Shown here: positions 20,230 through 29,668 of the stretch, in pieces
Layout: every line of letters starts with the position of its first letter
How positions within the stretch are numbered: the stretch's first letter is position 1
Origin: Mycolicibacterium neworleansense
GTDB taxonomy: Bacteria > Actinomycetota > Actinomycetes > Mycobacteriales > Mycobacteriaceae
DNA: 64,000 bases
Assembly (NCBI RefSeq): GCF_001245615.1
Contig: NZ_CWKH01000001.1
Location: 2,604,001-2,668,000, forward strand
Reading direction: 5' to 3'
The notes under the pieces: model-generated
What the model was told of the DNA's origin: nothing
Seen by the model: the letters and a program-made list of their open reading frames with translations, nothing else
Database searches by the model: none
Translations under genes and position numbers: made by a program

Positions 20230-20573
20230 CCCGGAGCCTGCGTGCAGTACGCGCGGCGGGCCGCCCGCAGTGCGACCGCGGACTGCTGCGGCGTGGCCGC
20301 GTACTGGCCGGCCATCTGATCGATCACCGCCTGCGCGGGTGTCCCGGTGTAGAGCAGCCGGCACATCTCGCGGCCCACCAGCAACAGCTGGTCGTCGTCA
20401 CCGGGAAAGACCCCGCGCGTGGCTTTGAGATAGGCGGTGTCTTCCGCGGTCAGCGGTATCGGCCAGGCCGCCGCCTGCGGGGCAGTGGTCCCGAGAAGCG
20501 TCCCGAGCACCAGTGCCGCCGCGATCGGCGCCGCCGCACTGCGCCGCAATCCGTTGAACAGTCCGTCGAACAT
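20226..20573 (-). CDS. Secreted DUF732 family protein
   Basis: 115 residues. A signal peptide (basic start, hydrophobic run, cleavage near AQAAA-WP) precedes a mature part of about 75 residues with two cysteines (REMCRLL and RAYCTQ) that can form one disulfide. This layout matches the mycobacterial DUF732 secreted proteins of unknown function. The start MFDGLFNG at 20573 gives a normal signal peptide; the open frame upstream does not look coding. Convergent with the remnant gene, whose stop codon it shares bases with. Confidence 0.85.
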   Translation of the reverse strand: MFDGLFNGLRRSAAAPIAAALVLGTLLGTTAPQAAAWPIPLTAEDTAYLKATRGVFPGDDDQLLLVGREMCRLLYTGTPAQAVIDQMAGQYAATPQQSAVALRAARRAYCTQAPG

Positions 20574-20664
20574 GACCCTCCCCTTCGCCGATAACGGCGT
20601 AAGGCGCAGTGGGGGCCGGCAAACACACTTCTTTCGACGCCGCTGCCGCGCTGGTGGCGCAACC

Positions 20665-21744
20665 TCAGACGTCGGTGGAGTACCGGATACCGCCGTCGGG
20701 GATGGCGACCCCGGGCCACACCCTGGCGCCGCGCAACAGTTCGCAGCGGGCACCGATGTCGGCCCCGTCGCCGATCACACCGTCGCGGATCAGCGCCCGC
20801 GGGCCGATGCGGGCTCCGAAGCCGATGATCGAACGTTCAATCACCGCACCGGCTTCCACGCGTACGCCGTCGAAGATCACCGCGCCGTCCAGGCGTGCGC
20901 CTGCGCCGATCTCGGCTCCGCGGCCCACCACGGTGCCGCCGATCAACAGGGCGCCCGGCGCCACCGCCGCACCCTCGTGAACCAGGGACTCACCGCGCTG
21001 GCCGTTGAGCGCCGGCGACGGTGCGATGCCACGGACCAGATCGGCCGATCCACGCACGAAATCGTCCGGTGTGCCCATGTCGCGCCAGTACGAGGCGTCG
21101 ACGTACCCGCACATCTTCAGTCCACGGGAGAGCACCTCGGGGAAGATCTCGCGCTCTACGGACAGGGCGCGACCGCGCGGGATCTGGTCGATGACGTTGC
21201 GGTTGAACACATAACAGCCGGCGTTGATCTGGTCGGTCGGCGGATCCTGGGTCTTCTCCAGGAACGCGGTCACGAAGCCGTCGGCATCGGTTGGCACACA
21301 GCCGAACGCACGAGGATCACTGACGCGCACCAGGTGCAGCGTGACGTCTGCCTGGTGGGCGTCATGTGACTCCAGCACCGCGCCCAGGTCTGCCGCCGAC
21401 AGCACGTCACCGTTGAACACCATGGCAGTGTCGTAGCGCAGCTTGTCCGCCACGTTGGCGATCGCGCCACCGGTGCCCAGTGCCTCGGTCTCGGTGACGT
21501 ATTCGATCTCGAGCCCGAGGTCGGAGCCGTTACCGAACGCCTCCTCGAAAACCTCGGCCTTGTACGAGGTGCCCATCACCACGTGCTTGATACCGGCCAC
21601 GGAGATGCGCGCCAGCAGGTGAGTGAGGAACGGGACGCCTGCCGTCGGCAGCATCGGCTTGGGTGCTGAGAGCGTCAACGGCCGGAGCCGGGTACCACGG
21701 CCGCCGACGAGTACGACAGCGTCCACTTCCGCGGGATTGATCAC
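20665..21744 (-). CDS. Sugar-1-phosphate nucleotidyltransferase (GDP-mannose pyrophosphorylase-like, Rv3264c homologue)
   Basis: 359 residues, the length of the M. tuberculosis protein called ManB/RmlA2/MpgA in different sources. The nucleotidyl-transfer domain opens with VVLVGGRGTRLRPLTLSAPKPM; the metal-binding NGD is near residue 109. From about residue 255 hexapeptide repeats (GTVVGRGAEIGAGARL and onward) form a left-handed beta-helix. It likely makes GDP-mannose from mannose 1-phosphate. GTG start at 21744, one base after the wbbL stop. Confidence 0.92.
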   Translation of the reverse strand: MINPAEVDAVVLVGGRGTRLRPLTLSAPKPMLPTAGVPFLTHLLARISVAGIKHVVMGTSYKAEVFEEAFGNGSDLGLEIEYVTETEALGTGGAIANVADKLRYDTAMVFNGDVLSAADLGAVLESHDAHQADVTLHLVRVSDPRAFGCVPTDADGFVTAFLEKTQDPPTDQINAGCYVFNRNVIDQIPRGRALSVEREIFPEVLSRGLKMCGYVDASYWRDMGTPDDFVRGSADLVRGIAPSPALNGQRGESLVHEGAAVAPGALLIGGTVVGRGAEIGAGARLDGAVIFDGVRVEAGAVIERSIIGFGARIGPRALIRDGVIGDGADIGARCELLRGARVWPGVAIPDGGIRYSTDV

Positions 21745-21745
21745 G

Positions 21746-22636
21746 TCAGCGCCCTTTCGCGTGCTTACGTCGAGAACTACCGACCACCAGGCCCGCTCGT
21801 GCCGCCAGCGCGCCCCGAATTGTCCACCGTAACGGCGCCTGCCAGGGCGCCGGGTATCGATCAGCCAGAAAAGTGTAGGTACTGCGGTGATGGGCGGCCA
21901 AGTTGCGCGCCGGATCGCGGCCGGTGGAGTGCCCCTTGTGGTGGAGCACCTCAGCCGACGGCACGTAGACGTTCTGCCACCCGGCCCGAGCGATGCGGTC
22001 ACCGAGGTCGACGTCCTCCATATACATGAAGTAGCGCTCGTCAAACCCGCCGACGGCGTCGAAGGCCTCCCGGCGCATCAGCAAGCACGAGCCGGACAGC
22101 CAGCCGACCTCGCGCTCACTGGGTTCCTGACGGTCTTGGCGGTAGGCGGCCGTCCACGGATTGGATTTCCAGAACGGGCCGACGACGGCATGCATGCCGC
22201 CCCGCACCAGGCTGGGCTGATGGCGCGCCGACGGGTACACCGATCCGTCGGGATCGCGGACCAACGGCCCGAGTGCCCCGGCCCGGGGCCAGCGCTGGGC
22301 CGCTTCGAGCAACAGGTCGATCGACCCTGGCCCCCACTGCACGTCGGGGTTGGCGACGATGAAAAACTCCGAGCACTCCGCATCCGATATCTGCTCGGCT
22401 CCGCGGTTGACCGCGCTGCCGTAACCCAGATTGCTGCCGGTACGGAGGAGGTGCACGTTCGGGTAGCGCTTTTCGGCCTGCTCGGGTGCGCCGTCGGTGG
22501 AGCCGTTGTCGGCCATGACGACCGTCACCGGCCGGTCGGTGGCCAGGGCGAGCGAGGCCAGGAAACGGTCCAGGTGTGGGCCCGGCGAATACGTCACCGT
22601 CACCACGACGAGCGGGCGGGCCGCATCCTCAGTCAC
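21746..22636 (-). CDS. wbbL: Rhamnosyltransferase WbbL
   Basis: 296 residues. A family 2 glycosyltransferase: VVVTVTYSPG opens the fold, a DNGSTDG motif binds the nucleotide, and ANPDVQ supplies the DxD-type metal site. In mycobacteria WbbL adds rhamnose from dTDP-rhamnose to GlcNAc-PP-decaprenol, the linker between peptidoglycan and arabinogalactan, and is essential. The GTG start at 22636 overlaps the rmlD stop (GTGA). Confidence 0.93.
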   Translation of the reverse strand: MTEDAARPLVVVTVTYSPGPHLDRFLASLALATDRPVTVVMADNGSTDGAPEQAEKRYPNVHLLRTGSNLGYGSAVNRGAEQISDAECSEFFIVANPDVQWGPGSIDLLLEAAQRWPRAGALGPLVRDPDGSVYPSARHQPSLVRGGMHAVVGPFWKSNPWTAAYRQDRQEPSEREVGWLSGSCLLMRREAFDAVGGFDERYFMYMEDVDLGDRIARAGWQNVYVPSAEVLHHKGHSTGRDPARNLAAHHRSTYTFLADRYPAPWQAPLRWTIRGALAARAGLVVGSSRRKHAKGR

Positions 22637-23517
22637 GGCGTAGAGGGTAGCGGGCCGGAGGGGTGCTCTTCTCCAACCGCTGCCACCAGCGCTTCCCGCC
22701 AATCTCGCAGCGGGGACAGGCCGGCCTCGGCGGACCGTAGCGCGGACAGGACGGTGTACGCCGGGCGGGGCGCGGGCCGCGGGTGGCGGTCGCTACCGAC
22801 GGGGCGGACCCGCTCCGGATCGGCACCGACGGCCGCGAAGGTCTCCCGCGCCTGATCGAACCGGCTGGCCGACCCGGCGTTGGCGGCATGCAGCAGCCCG
22901 GGCCGCACGCCGCCGTCGGCGATCTGCAGTAGGGCGGCGACCAGGTCGCCGGTGTAGGTCGGCGATCCGATCTGATCGGCGACCACGTCGACCGGACCGT
23001 CCCCGGCCGCCAGCCTGCGCATGGTCGCCACGAAGTCGGTTCCGTCCCCGCCCCGGTACACCCAGGCGGTACGGACGACGTAGGCGTCGGGTTTGGCGGC
23101 CAGCACCGCCTGCTCCCCGGCCAGCTTGGTCTGGCCGTAGATGTTGACCGGCCCGGTCTCGTCGTCGACCTCGTACGGAGTGCTGCGCTGCGTGGCCGCG
23201 CCGAACACGTAGTCGGTGGAGATGTGCACCAGGTCGGCACCGACCCGTACGCACGCCTCGGCGAGGTTGCCAGGACCGACGGCGTTGACGGCGTAGGCCC
23301 TGTCCCGGTCGGTCTCGGCGGCATCCACCTGCGTGTATGCGGCACAGTTGATCACCACGTCGCCGGGCTCGACGAATTGCCGGACGGCCCCGGCGTTGGT
23401 GATATCACAATCCGCGGAGGTCAGGGCGAGCACGTCACGCCCCTCGCCACGTCCCTGATCAGCCAATACCCGGCCAACCATGCCGCCGGCTCCGGTGATC
23501 ACAATCCGTTGCGCCAT
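22633..23517 (-). CDS. rmlD: dTDP-4-dehydrorhamnose reductase
   Basis: 294 residues. It performs the last step of dTDP-rhamnose synthesis, supplying WbbL. The Rossmann loop TGAGGMVGRVL opens the protein, STDYVF precedes the active site, and YGQTK (about residue 127) carries the catalytic Tyr and Lys. It is the first gene of rmlD-wbbL-nucleotidyltransferase on the minus strand, divergent from the LCP gene with 66 bases between them. CAGACT lies six bases before the ATG, which again suggests a leaderless start. Confidence 0.95.
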   Translation of the reverse strand: MAQRIVITGAGGMVGRVLADQGRGEGRDVLALTSADCDITNAGAVRQFVEPGDVVINCAAYTQVDAAETDRDRAYAVNAVGPGNLAEACVRVGADLVHISTDYVFGAATQRSTPYEVDDETGPVNIYGQTKLAGEQAVLAAKPDAYVVRTAWVYRGGDGTDFVATMRRLAAGDGPVDVVADQIGSPTYTGDLVAALLQIADGGVRPGLLHAANAGSASRFDQARETFAAVGADPERVRPVGSDRHPRPAPRPAYTVLSALRSAEAGLSPLRDWREALVAAVGEEHPSGPLPSTP

Positions 23518-23571
23518 GCGCCGAGTCTGGCACGCCGGTCGGCGTTACCGGGCTCACGTCCTGGCCGCAAG

Positions 23572-23586
23572 TAGCCTGGGCAGGTG
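23572..23586 (+). promoter_or_regulatory. Leaderless promoter of the LCP gene
   Basis: TAGCCT (23572-23577), six bases, then the GTG start at 23584. The same arrangement, with the same hexamer, occurs before the SDR gene at 48643. Confidence 0.45.
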
Positions 23587-25071
23587 CCTATCCCCCTGCT
23601 TCGCTCCGTCGCCGTCGCCACGGCGTCGGCAGTGGTGCTCGGAACAGGGCTGGCCTGGTCCCAGATCCGCTCCTTCGAATCCGGCATCAACCACATCAGC
23701 TCCGCGGCGCTCGGCGGCGGCGGTGAGGACGGGGCCATCGACATCCTGCTGGTCGGTATGGACAGTCGTACCGACGCCCACGGCAACCCGTTGTCGGCGG
23801 AGGAGCTGGAGACCTTGCGGGCCGGCGACGACGTCTCGACCAATACCGACACCATCATCCTGGTGCGTATCCCCAACAACGGGAAGTCGGCCACCGCCAT
23901 CTCCATCCCCCGCGATTCGTACGTCGAAGCGCCCGGCTGGGGAAAGATGAAGATCAACGGCGTGTTCGGCGACGTCAAGCTCGACCGGATGAAGCAGCTC
24001 GTCGAGGTCGAGGGTGAAGATCCCGCCGTCGCCGAGCCCAAGGCCACCGAGGCCGCCCGCGAGGAGCTGATCCAGACGGTTGCCGGGTTGACCGGCGTCA
24101 CGGTCGATCATTACGCCGAGATCGGACTGCTGGGCTTCGCGTTGATCACCGATGCGCTCGGTGGCGTCAATGTCTGCCTCAAAGATGCTGTCTACGAACC
24201 GCTTTCGGGTGCCGATTTCCCGGCCGGCTGGCAGAAACTCAACGGCCCGCAAGCGCTGAGCTTCGTTCGGCAACGTCATGACCTGCCGCGCGGTGACCTC
24301 GACCGGGTGACCCGCCAGCAGTCCGTGATGGCCTCACTGGCCCATGAGGTGATCTCCAGCAAGACGCTGTCCAGCCCGGGAACACTGGGGCGGTTGCAGG
24401 ATGCGGTGCAGCGTTCGGTGGTGATCTCCGACGGCTGGGACATCATGAACTTCGTCGAGCAGCTGCAGAAGCTGGCCGCCGGCAGCGTCGCGTTCGCCAC
24501 CATCCCGATCCTGCGGGAGGACGGCTGGAGCGACGACGGGATGCAGAGCGTGGTCCGGGTGGATCCCGACGAGGTCCACCAATGGGTGTCGAGCCTGCTG
24601 CAGGACCAGGACGCGGGCAAGACCGAGCAGCTCAGCTATTCACCGGAGAACACCACCGTCGAGGTGGTCAACGGCACCGACATCAACGGCCTGGCCGCCG
24701 CGGTGTCACAGGTGTTGAGCAACAAGGGATTCTTGCCCGGGGCCACCGGCAACCACGAGGGTGCCCCGCCGGCGTCCAGCCAGGTGCTGGCAGCCAAGAG
24801 CGACGACCTCGGTGCCCAGGCCGTGTCGAAGGATCTCGGCGGATTGCCGGTGAACGAGGATTCGTCGCTGCCTCCGGGCGCGGTGCGGGTGGTGCTGGCC
24901 GCGGATTACACCGGGCCCGGCTCCGACGGCATGGATCCGACCGCGGGTGCGGGCATCGTGGATCCGGCGGCGGCAGGCGACACCTACAGCGATACCGGGG
25001 AACAGAGTCCGCCACCACCGCCGTCGCCGATCCTCAACGCGGGTTCCGACGATCCCAAGTGTGTGAACTGA
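23584..25071 (+). CDS. lcp1: LytR-CpsA-Psr ligase of arabinogalactan to peptidoglycan (Rv3267/Lcp1 homologue)
   Basis: 495 residues. One N-terminal membrane helix is followed by the extracytoplasmic LCP domain (about 45-310) with conserved ILLVGMDSR, SIPRDSYV and RQRHDLPRGDLDRVTRQQ, whose arginines and aspartates bind the polyprenyl pyrophosphate. A C-terminal LytR_C domain (about 360-440) and a Pro/Ser-rich tail end the protein. Lcp1 of M. tuberculosis attaches arabinogalactan to peptidoglycan; the neighbouring rmlD and wbbL genes make the linker it transfers. Confidence 0.92.
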   Translation: MPIPLLRSVAVATASAVVLGTGLAWSQIRSFESGINHISSAALGGGGEDGAIDILLVGMDSRTDAHGNPLSAEELETLRAGDDVSTNTDTIILVRIPNNGKSATAISIPRDSYVEAPGWGKMKINGVFGDVKLDRMKQLVEVEGEDPAVAEPKATEAAREELIQTVAGLTGVTVDHYAEIGLLGFALITDALGGVNVCLKDAVYEPLSGADFPAGWQKLNGPQALSFVRQRHDLPRGDLDRVTRQQSVMASLAHEVISSKTLSSPGTLGRLQDAVQRSVVISDGWDIMNFVEQLQKLAAGSVAFATIPILREDGWSDDGMQSVVRVDPDEVHQWVSSLLQDQDAGKTEQLSYSPENTTVEVVNGTDINGLAAAVSQVLSNKGFLPGATGNHEGAPPASSQVLAAKSDDLGAQAVSKDLGGLPVNEDSSLPPGAVRVVLAADYTGPGSDGMDPTAGAGIVDPAAAGDTYSDTGEQSPPPPPSPILNAGSDDPKCVN

Positions 25072-25096
25072 TCGTCCTCGAGTAAAACCAGAAGCT

Positions 25097-25801
25097 ATGA
25101 CCACAGTCAGCGCCGCGGTGCTGGATCCGTTGTTGGCAGCGGATCCGGCGGGGCCGCGGATCACCTATTACGACGACGCCACCGGTGAGCGGATCGAGCT
25201 TTCGACGGTGACCATGGCCAACTGGGCCGCCAAGACCGCCAACCTGTTGCGCGACGAGATGGGCGCCGGCCCGGGCACGAGGGTGGCGGTACTCCTGCCC
25301 GCGCATTGGCAGACCGCCGCGGTGCTGTTCGGGATCTGGTGGATCGGAAGTGAAGTCGTCCTCGACGGGGAGGCCGACGTGGCCCTGTGCACCCGGGACC
25401 GGCTGGACGAGGCCGACGACGCGGTCTCCGGCGGCGAGGTCGCGGTGCTGTCGCTCGACCCGTTCGGCAAGCCCGCCGCGGATCTGCCCATCGGGGTCAC
25501 CGACTACGCCACCGCGGTGCGGGTGCACGGCGACCAGATCGTGCCCGAACGCGTTGCGGGTCCGGCGCTGGCCGGACGATCGGTCGCCGAGGTGCTGGAA
25601 GCCGCCCGGAATGCCGGGGCCGCAGCGGGTTTCACCGGTTCCGACCGGGTGCTCTCCACCGCGTCGTGGGGCACCCCGGAGGAGCTGATCGCGAATCTCG
25701 TCGCGGTGTTCGCCGCCGGGGCATCGCTCGTGCAGGTGGCCAATCCCGATCCCGGCGCCCAGGAACGGCGGCGCACGACCGAGAAGGTCACCCGCGGTTA
25801 G
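25097..25801 (+). CDS. TIGR03089 family protein (Rv3268 homologue)
   Basis: 234 residues. It resembles the N-terminal half of an acyl-CoA synthetase-type adenylating enzyme (RVAVLLPAHWQTAAVLFGIWWIGSEVV) but lacks the ATP-binding loop and the C-terminal domain, so it is not expected to form acyl-adenylates. This actinobacterial family is of unknown function and usually lies next to the LCP gene, as here, with 25 bases between them. A strong terminator follows. Confidence 0.85.
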   Translation: MTTVSAAVLDPLLAADPAGPRITYYDDATGERIELSTVTMANWAAKTANLLRDEMGAGPGTRVAVLLPAHWQTAAVLFGIWWIGSEVVLDGEADVALCTRDRLDEADDAVSGGEVAVLSLDPFGKPAADLPIGVTDYATAVRVHGDQIVPERVAGPALAGRSVAEVLEAARNAGAAAGFTGSDRVLSTASWGTPEELIANLVAVFAAGASLVQVANPDPGAQERRRTTEKVTRG

Positions 25802-25814
25802 CTGCGGCAGACGA

Positions 25815-25850
25815 AAAGGCACCCCGGACGAAGCCGTCCGGGGTGCCTTT
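25815..25850. terminator. Perfect 16-base-pair bidirectional terminator
   Basis: Arms 25815-25830 and 25835-25850 are exact inverted copies around the loop AAGC; the stem begins with AAA and ends with TTT, so it works for both convergent genes (TIGR03089 and fadE25). Confidence 0.9.
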
Positions 25851-25860
25851 CGCGAAGTGA

Positions 25861-27030
25861 TTACTTGAGCAGGGCGCGGCTCATCACCACGCGCTGAATC
25901 TGGTTGGTGCCCTCGTAGATCTGGGTGATCTTGGCATCGCGCATCATCCGCTCCACCGGGAAGTCCACGGTGTAGCCCGCGCCGCCGAACAGCTGCACGG
26001 CATCGGTGGTGACTTCCATGGCCACGTCGGAGGCGAAGCACTTCGATGCCGCCGAGATGAACCCGAGGTTGGTCTCGCCACGCTCGGCGCGCGCCGCAGC
26101 GTGGTAAACCATCAGCCGCGCGGCCTCCAGCTTCATCGCCATGTCGGCCAGCATGAATTGCACGGCCTGGAAATCGGCGATGGCGGTACCGAACTGCTTG
26201 CGGTCCTTGGTGTAGGCGATTGCCGCGTCGAGTGCACCCTGGGCGATACCCACGGCCTGTGCCCCGATCGTCGGGCGGGTGTGATCCAGGGTTGCCAGCG
26301 CGGTCTTGAAACCGGTGCCGGGCTCGCCGATGATCCGGTCGCCCGGAATGCGGCAGTTCTCGAAGTACAGCTCGGTGGTCGGGCTGCCCTTGATGCCGAG
26401 CTTGCGCTCCTTGGGGCCGACGCTGAAGCCTTCGTCGTCCTTGTGCACGACGAACGCCGAGATGCCGTTGGCGCCCTTGTCCGGGTCGGTCACCGCCATC
26501 ACGGTGTACCAGGTCGACTTGCCGCCGTTGGTGATCCAGCACTTGGTGCCGTTGAGGATCCAGTCGTCGCCGTCGGCCTTGGCGCGGGTGCGCATGCCGG
26601 CGGCATCGCTGCCCGCCTCGCGCTCGCTCAACGCGTAGGAGGCCATCGCCTCACCGGAGGCCAGCGACGGCAGCACCTGCTTCTTGAGCTCATCGGAGCC
26701 GCGCAGGATCAGGCCCATGGTGCCCAGCTTGTTGACCGCCGGGATCAGCGAGGCCGAGCAGTCCACCCGGGCCACTTCCTCGATCACGATGCAGGCCGCG
26801 ACCGAGTCCGCGCCCTGACCGCCGTACTCCTCCGGCACGTGAATCGCGTTGAAACCCGAGGCATTCAGGGCCTGCAGAGCTTCCTCCGGGAAGCGGGCAT
26901 TCTCGTCGACGTCGGCGGCGTGCGGGGCGATCTCCTTTTCCGCCAGCGCCCGGATCGCCGCCCGGAGCTCCTGATGCTCCTCCGGCAGCTGAAACAGATC
27001 GAATGATGGGTTACCGCCCCAGCCGGCCAT
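25861..27030 (-). CDS. fadE25: Acyl-CoA dehydrogenase FadE25
   Basis: 389 residues, the family length. It oxidises acyl-CoA to enoyl-CoA with FAD. Visible marks are YALSEREAGSDAAGM (FAD contact), WITNGG, the arginine of DRKQFGTAIADFQAVQF, and the catalytic base in QIYEGTNQIQR near residue 367. The start MAGWGGNPSFD at 27030 has GAGAAG upstream. It is divergent from a TetR gene with two operator-like repeats between them, so that regulator probably controls it. Confidence 0.94.
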   Translation of the reverse strand: MAGWGGNPSFDLFQLPEEHQELRAAIRALAEKEIAPHAADVDENARFPEEALQALNASGFNAIHVPEEYGGQGADSVAACIVIEEVARVDCSASLIPAVNKLGTMGLILRGSDELKKQVLPSLASGEAMASYALSEREAGSDAAGMRTRAKADGDDWILNGTKCWITNGGKSTWYTVMAVTDPDKGANGISAFVVHKDDEGFSVGPKERKLGIKGSPTTELYFENCRIPGDRIIGEPGTGFKTALATLDHTRPTIGAQAVGIAQGALDAAIAYTKDRKQFGTAIADFQAVQFMLADMAMKLEAARLMVYHAAARAERGETNLGFISAASKCFASDVAMEVTTDAVQLFGGAGYTVDFPVERMMRDAKITQIYEGTNQIQRVVMSRALLK

Positions 27031-27116
27031 GATCTTCTCCTTACGCTTTTTAGCTCGTGGCTCTTGGATCCATCGTTGCGCGGACTGCACGTCGCGTGCA
27101 TCGCCCTGCTACTTTT

Positions 27117-27150
27117 GGTACCCAGTACCATATCATCGGCACTCAGTACC
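27117..27150. promoter_or_regulatory. Tandem TetR-type operators between fadE25 and tetR
   Basis: Two copies of GGYACY-C-AGTACC lie 21 bases (two helical turns) apart: 27117-27129 (GGTACC C AGTACC) and 27138-27150 (GGCACT C AGTACC). The first sits in the perfect inverted repeat TGGTAC-CCA-GTACCA (27116-27130). The spacing suits two TetR dimers bound on one face of the DNA. Confidence 0.6.
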
Positions 27151-27165
27151 ACGAAAGGTGCACTC

Positions 27166-27822
27166 ATGACCGCCCTGCCAAGTACCCGGGAGCGCCTGGT
27201 GAGCGCGGCATTCGAGCTGTTCGAGGAGCGTGGGTACGAGGCCACCAGCGTCGATGACATCGCGACACGAGCGGGGGTAGGACGCACCACCGCGTTTCGT
27301 CAGTTCCGATCGAAAGAGGCGTTGATCTTTCCCGATCACGAGACGCTGCTGCTCCGCGCCGACGAGAGGTTGTCAGCGGCGCCGGCCGAAATGCTCCCCG
27401 CCGAGGTCATCGCGGTGGCAACCACATCGGTATTCGAGAACTATCTCGCCGAAGGCGAGCGCGCCCGGACGCGGTACCGGCTCACCCGCTCGGTACCTGC
27501 CCTACGTGACTTCGAAACGGCCGTGGTGTCGCGGTATGTCCGGCTGTTCACCAAACACCTGCGGGCCGCACAGACCGAGGATTGGACAGCGGACCTGCGC
27601 GCCGAACTGTTCGCCAACGCCGTGGTGGCCGCACACAACCATGTGCTGCGCCGGTGGCTGCGCGGCGACTCGACCAACCCGCGGTCTGACCTGGCCGAGG
27701 CGCTGGCCGCGACCTGGCCGATCTACCGGGGCGGTGGCGGCCGCACCGCAGTGGTGGTGATGTCGACCGATGAACCGATCGAGTCCCTGACCCCGCGCAT
27801 TCGCGAGCTGATCGGGGATTGA
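27166..27822 (+). CDS. TetR-family transcriptional regulator
   Basis: 218 residues from ATG 27166, which has AAAGG eight bases upstream. The HTH occupies about residues 10-55 (SVDDIATRAGVGRTTAFRQFRSKEAL). The rest is helical with no assignable ligand pocket. Divergent from fadE25, with the tandem repeats described between them, it is likely an autoregulated repressor that also controls fadE25; an acyl-CoA ligand is a reasonable guess but only that. Its stop is one base from the purE stop (convergent). Confidence 0.88.
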   Translation: MTALPSTRERLVSAAFELFEERGYEATSVDDIATRAGVGRTTAFRQFRSKEALIFPDHETLLLRADERLSAAPAEMLPAEVIAVATTSVFENYLAEGERARTRYRLTRSVPALRDFETAVVSRYVRLFTKHLRAAQTEDWTADLRAELFANAVVAAHNHVLRRWLRGDSTNPRSDLAEALAATWPIYRGGGGRTAVVVMSTDEPIESLTPRIRELIGD

Positions 27823-27823
27823 G

Positions 27824-28336
27824 TCAGCTGTCGCCCAGCAGGCGATCGCGCAGGGCGGCGTCCTTGGCCAGCACCATGGCTTCCAGGTCGGCCTGGAATT
27901 TCACCATTCGGGCCCTCAGCTCGGTGTCGGCGGAGCCCAGGATTCGCACGGCCAGCAAGCCCGCATTGCGTGCCCCGCCAATGGAAACCGTCGCCACCGG
28001 CACCCCGGCGGGCATCTGCACGATGGAAAGCAAGGAGTCCATTCCGTCGAGGCGGGCCAGCGGTACCGGGACCCCGATCACCGGAAGCGCTGTGGCAGAC
28101 GCGACCATGCCGGGCAGGTGGGCGGCTCCGCCCGCCCCGGCGATGATCACCTCGACGCCCCGGTCCGCGGCGGTCTTGGCGTAGTCGAGCATGCGCTGCG
28201 GGGTGCGGTGCGCGGAGACGACACCGACCTCGAACGGCACCTCGAACTCCGCGAGCGCCTCGGCCGCGTCGGACATCACCGACCAGTCGCTGTCGCTGCC
28301 CATGATGAGCCCGACCCGTGCACTACTTCCCGGCAT
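27824..28336 (-). CDS. purE: N5-carboxyaminoimidazole ribonucleotide mutase
   Basis: 170 residues. It moves the carboxyl group of N5-CAIR to make CAIR in purine synthesis. The class I PurE marks are the loop [16 protein letters not shown] (about residue 44) and [11 protein letters not shown]. It overlaps the end of purK by about 14 bases; an alternative ATG two codons upstream exists. Transcribed after purK in one operon. Confidence 0.95.
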   Translation of the reverse strand: MPGSSARVGLIMGSDSDWSVMSDAAEALAEFEVPFEVGVVSAHRTPQRMLDYAKTAADRGVEVIIAGAGGAAHLPGMVASATALPVIGVPVPLARLDGMDSLLSIVQMPAGVPVATVSIGGARNAGLLAVRILGSADTELRARMVKFQADLEAMVLAKDAALRDRLLGDS

Positions 28337-29546
28337 GTTCATCCCATCCGTCGGTCCACTCGCCGTGTGACAACCAGTGCGCTGCCCGTACCGCACGCTC
28401 GCGAAGTTCATCCATATCAGCGCCGATGATGTTGACGTGGCCGAGCTTGCGTCCCGGCCGTTCACCCTTGCCGTACAGGTGCACCTTCGCGTCGGGGATC
28501 CGCGCGAAGAGGTGGTGCAGCCGCTCGTCCATCGACATCGTCGGGGTCTGCGGCGCCCCGAGCACGTTGGCCATCACCGCGGCCGGCGCGATCGCCGAGG
28601 TGTCGCCCAGCGGATAGTCCAGGACCGCCCGCAGGTGCTGCTCGAACTGGCTGGTGACCGCGCCGTCCATGGTCCAGTGCCCGGAATTGTGTGGGCGCAT
28701 TGCCAGCTCGTTGACCAGCAGCCTGCCGTCGACGGTCTCGAACAGCTCAACTGCCAACACCCCGACCACGCCCAGCTCGTTCGCCAGCCGCAGGCCGAGT
28801 TCCTGTGCGGCCGAACCCAACTCGTCGGACAGGCCGGGCGCCGGCGCGTACGCCTCGACGCAGATGCCGTCGCGCTGCACGGTTTCGACGACGGGCCAGG
28901 CCGCGCCCTGCCCGAACGGCGAGCGCGCCACCAGCGCCGCGAGTTCCCGGCGCATCGCGACGCGTTCCTCGGCAAGGACCGGTACCCCGTCGGCCAGGTA
29001 ACCGGCCACAACCTCACGGGCGGCGGCCAGGTCGTCGGCCATCACCACGCCCTTGCCGTCATAGCCGCCGCGCACGGTCTTGATCACCACCGGACCGTCG
29101 ATCTGCCGCACGAACTCCTCGACGTCGGCGACCGAGGTGACCTCGGCGAAACGCGGCACCGGGGCACCCAGGCCGTGCAACTTGCGGCGCATGAGGAGCT
29201 TGTCCTGGGCGTGTATCAGCGCCTGGGGAGGCGGGTTCACCGTGACCCCTTCGGCCACGAGCTTCTCCAGGTGCTCGGTCGGCACGTGCTCGTGGTCGAA
29301 CGTCAACGCCGACGCCCCGGCCGCGGCCTGGCGCAGCGCGTCCAGGTCGGTGTGGGAGCCGATGACGACGTCGGGGGTGACCTGGGCGGCGGATTCGTCC
29401 GGCCCGGAGGCCAGCACCCGCAGGGTCTGCCCGAGCGCGATGGCTGCCTGGTGAGTCATCCTGGCGAGCTGGCCGCCGCCGATCATCGCCACCACAGGAG
29501 ATGCACCGCTCGCGGGGGACGGCGGATTTTGGGGAGTTGTCGGCAC
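28323..29546 (-). CDS. purK: N5-carboxyaminoimidazole ribonucleotide synthase
   Basis: 407 residues from GTG 29546. An ATP-grasp enzyme that carboxylates AIR with bicarbonate and ATP. The N-terminal [10 protein letters not shown] loop, [11 protein letters not shown] (ATP loop) and [16 protein letters not shown] are typical. The start is uncertain: TAGAGT ends only two bases before this GTG and no ribosome site is seen; the MIGGG methionine lies about 24 residues further in. Divergent from the GtrA gene. Confidence 0.92.
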   Translation of the reverse strand: MPTTPQNPPSPASGASPVVAMIGGGQLARMTHQAAIALGQTLRVLASGPDESAAQVTPDVVIGSHTDLDALRQAAAGASALTFDHEHVPTEHLEKLVAEGVTVNPPPQALIHAQDKLLMRRKLHGLGAPVPRFAEVTSVADVEEFVRQIDGPVVIKTVRGGYDGKGVVMADDLAAAREVVAGYLADGVPVLAEERVAMRRELAALVARSPFGQGAAWPVVETVQRDGICVEAYAPAPGLSDELGSAAQELGLRLANELGVVGVLAVELFETVDGRLLVNELAMRPHNSGHWTMDGAVTSQFEQHLRAVLDYPLGDTSAIAPAAVMANVLGAPQTPTMSMDERLHHLFARIPDAKVHLYGKGERPGRKLGHVNIIGADMDELRERAVRAAHWLSHGEWTDGWDEHAGK

Positions 29547-29668
29547 GCACTCTATGGTGTCATGCGCGGATTGGTGTCCTCGCCATGACCGGCTCATTGA
29601 CCTGCGGTTAAGGTCGGGCTTCACAGCGATTCGGCATCGAACGGCGCATTTCCGTACACTGCCTACCT

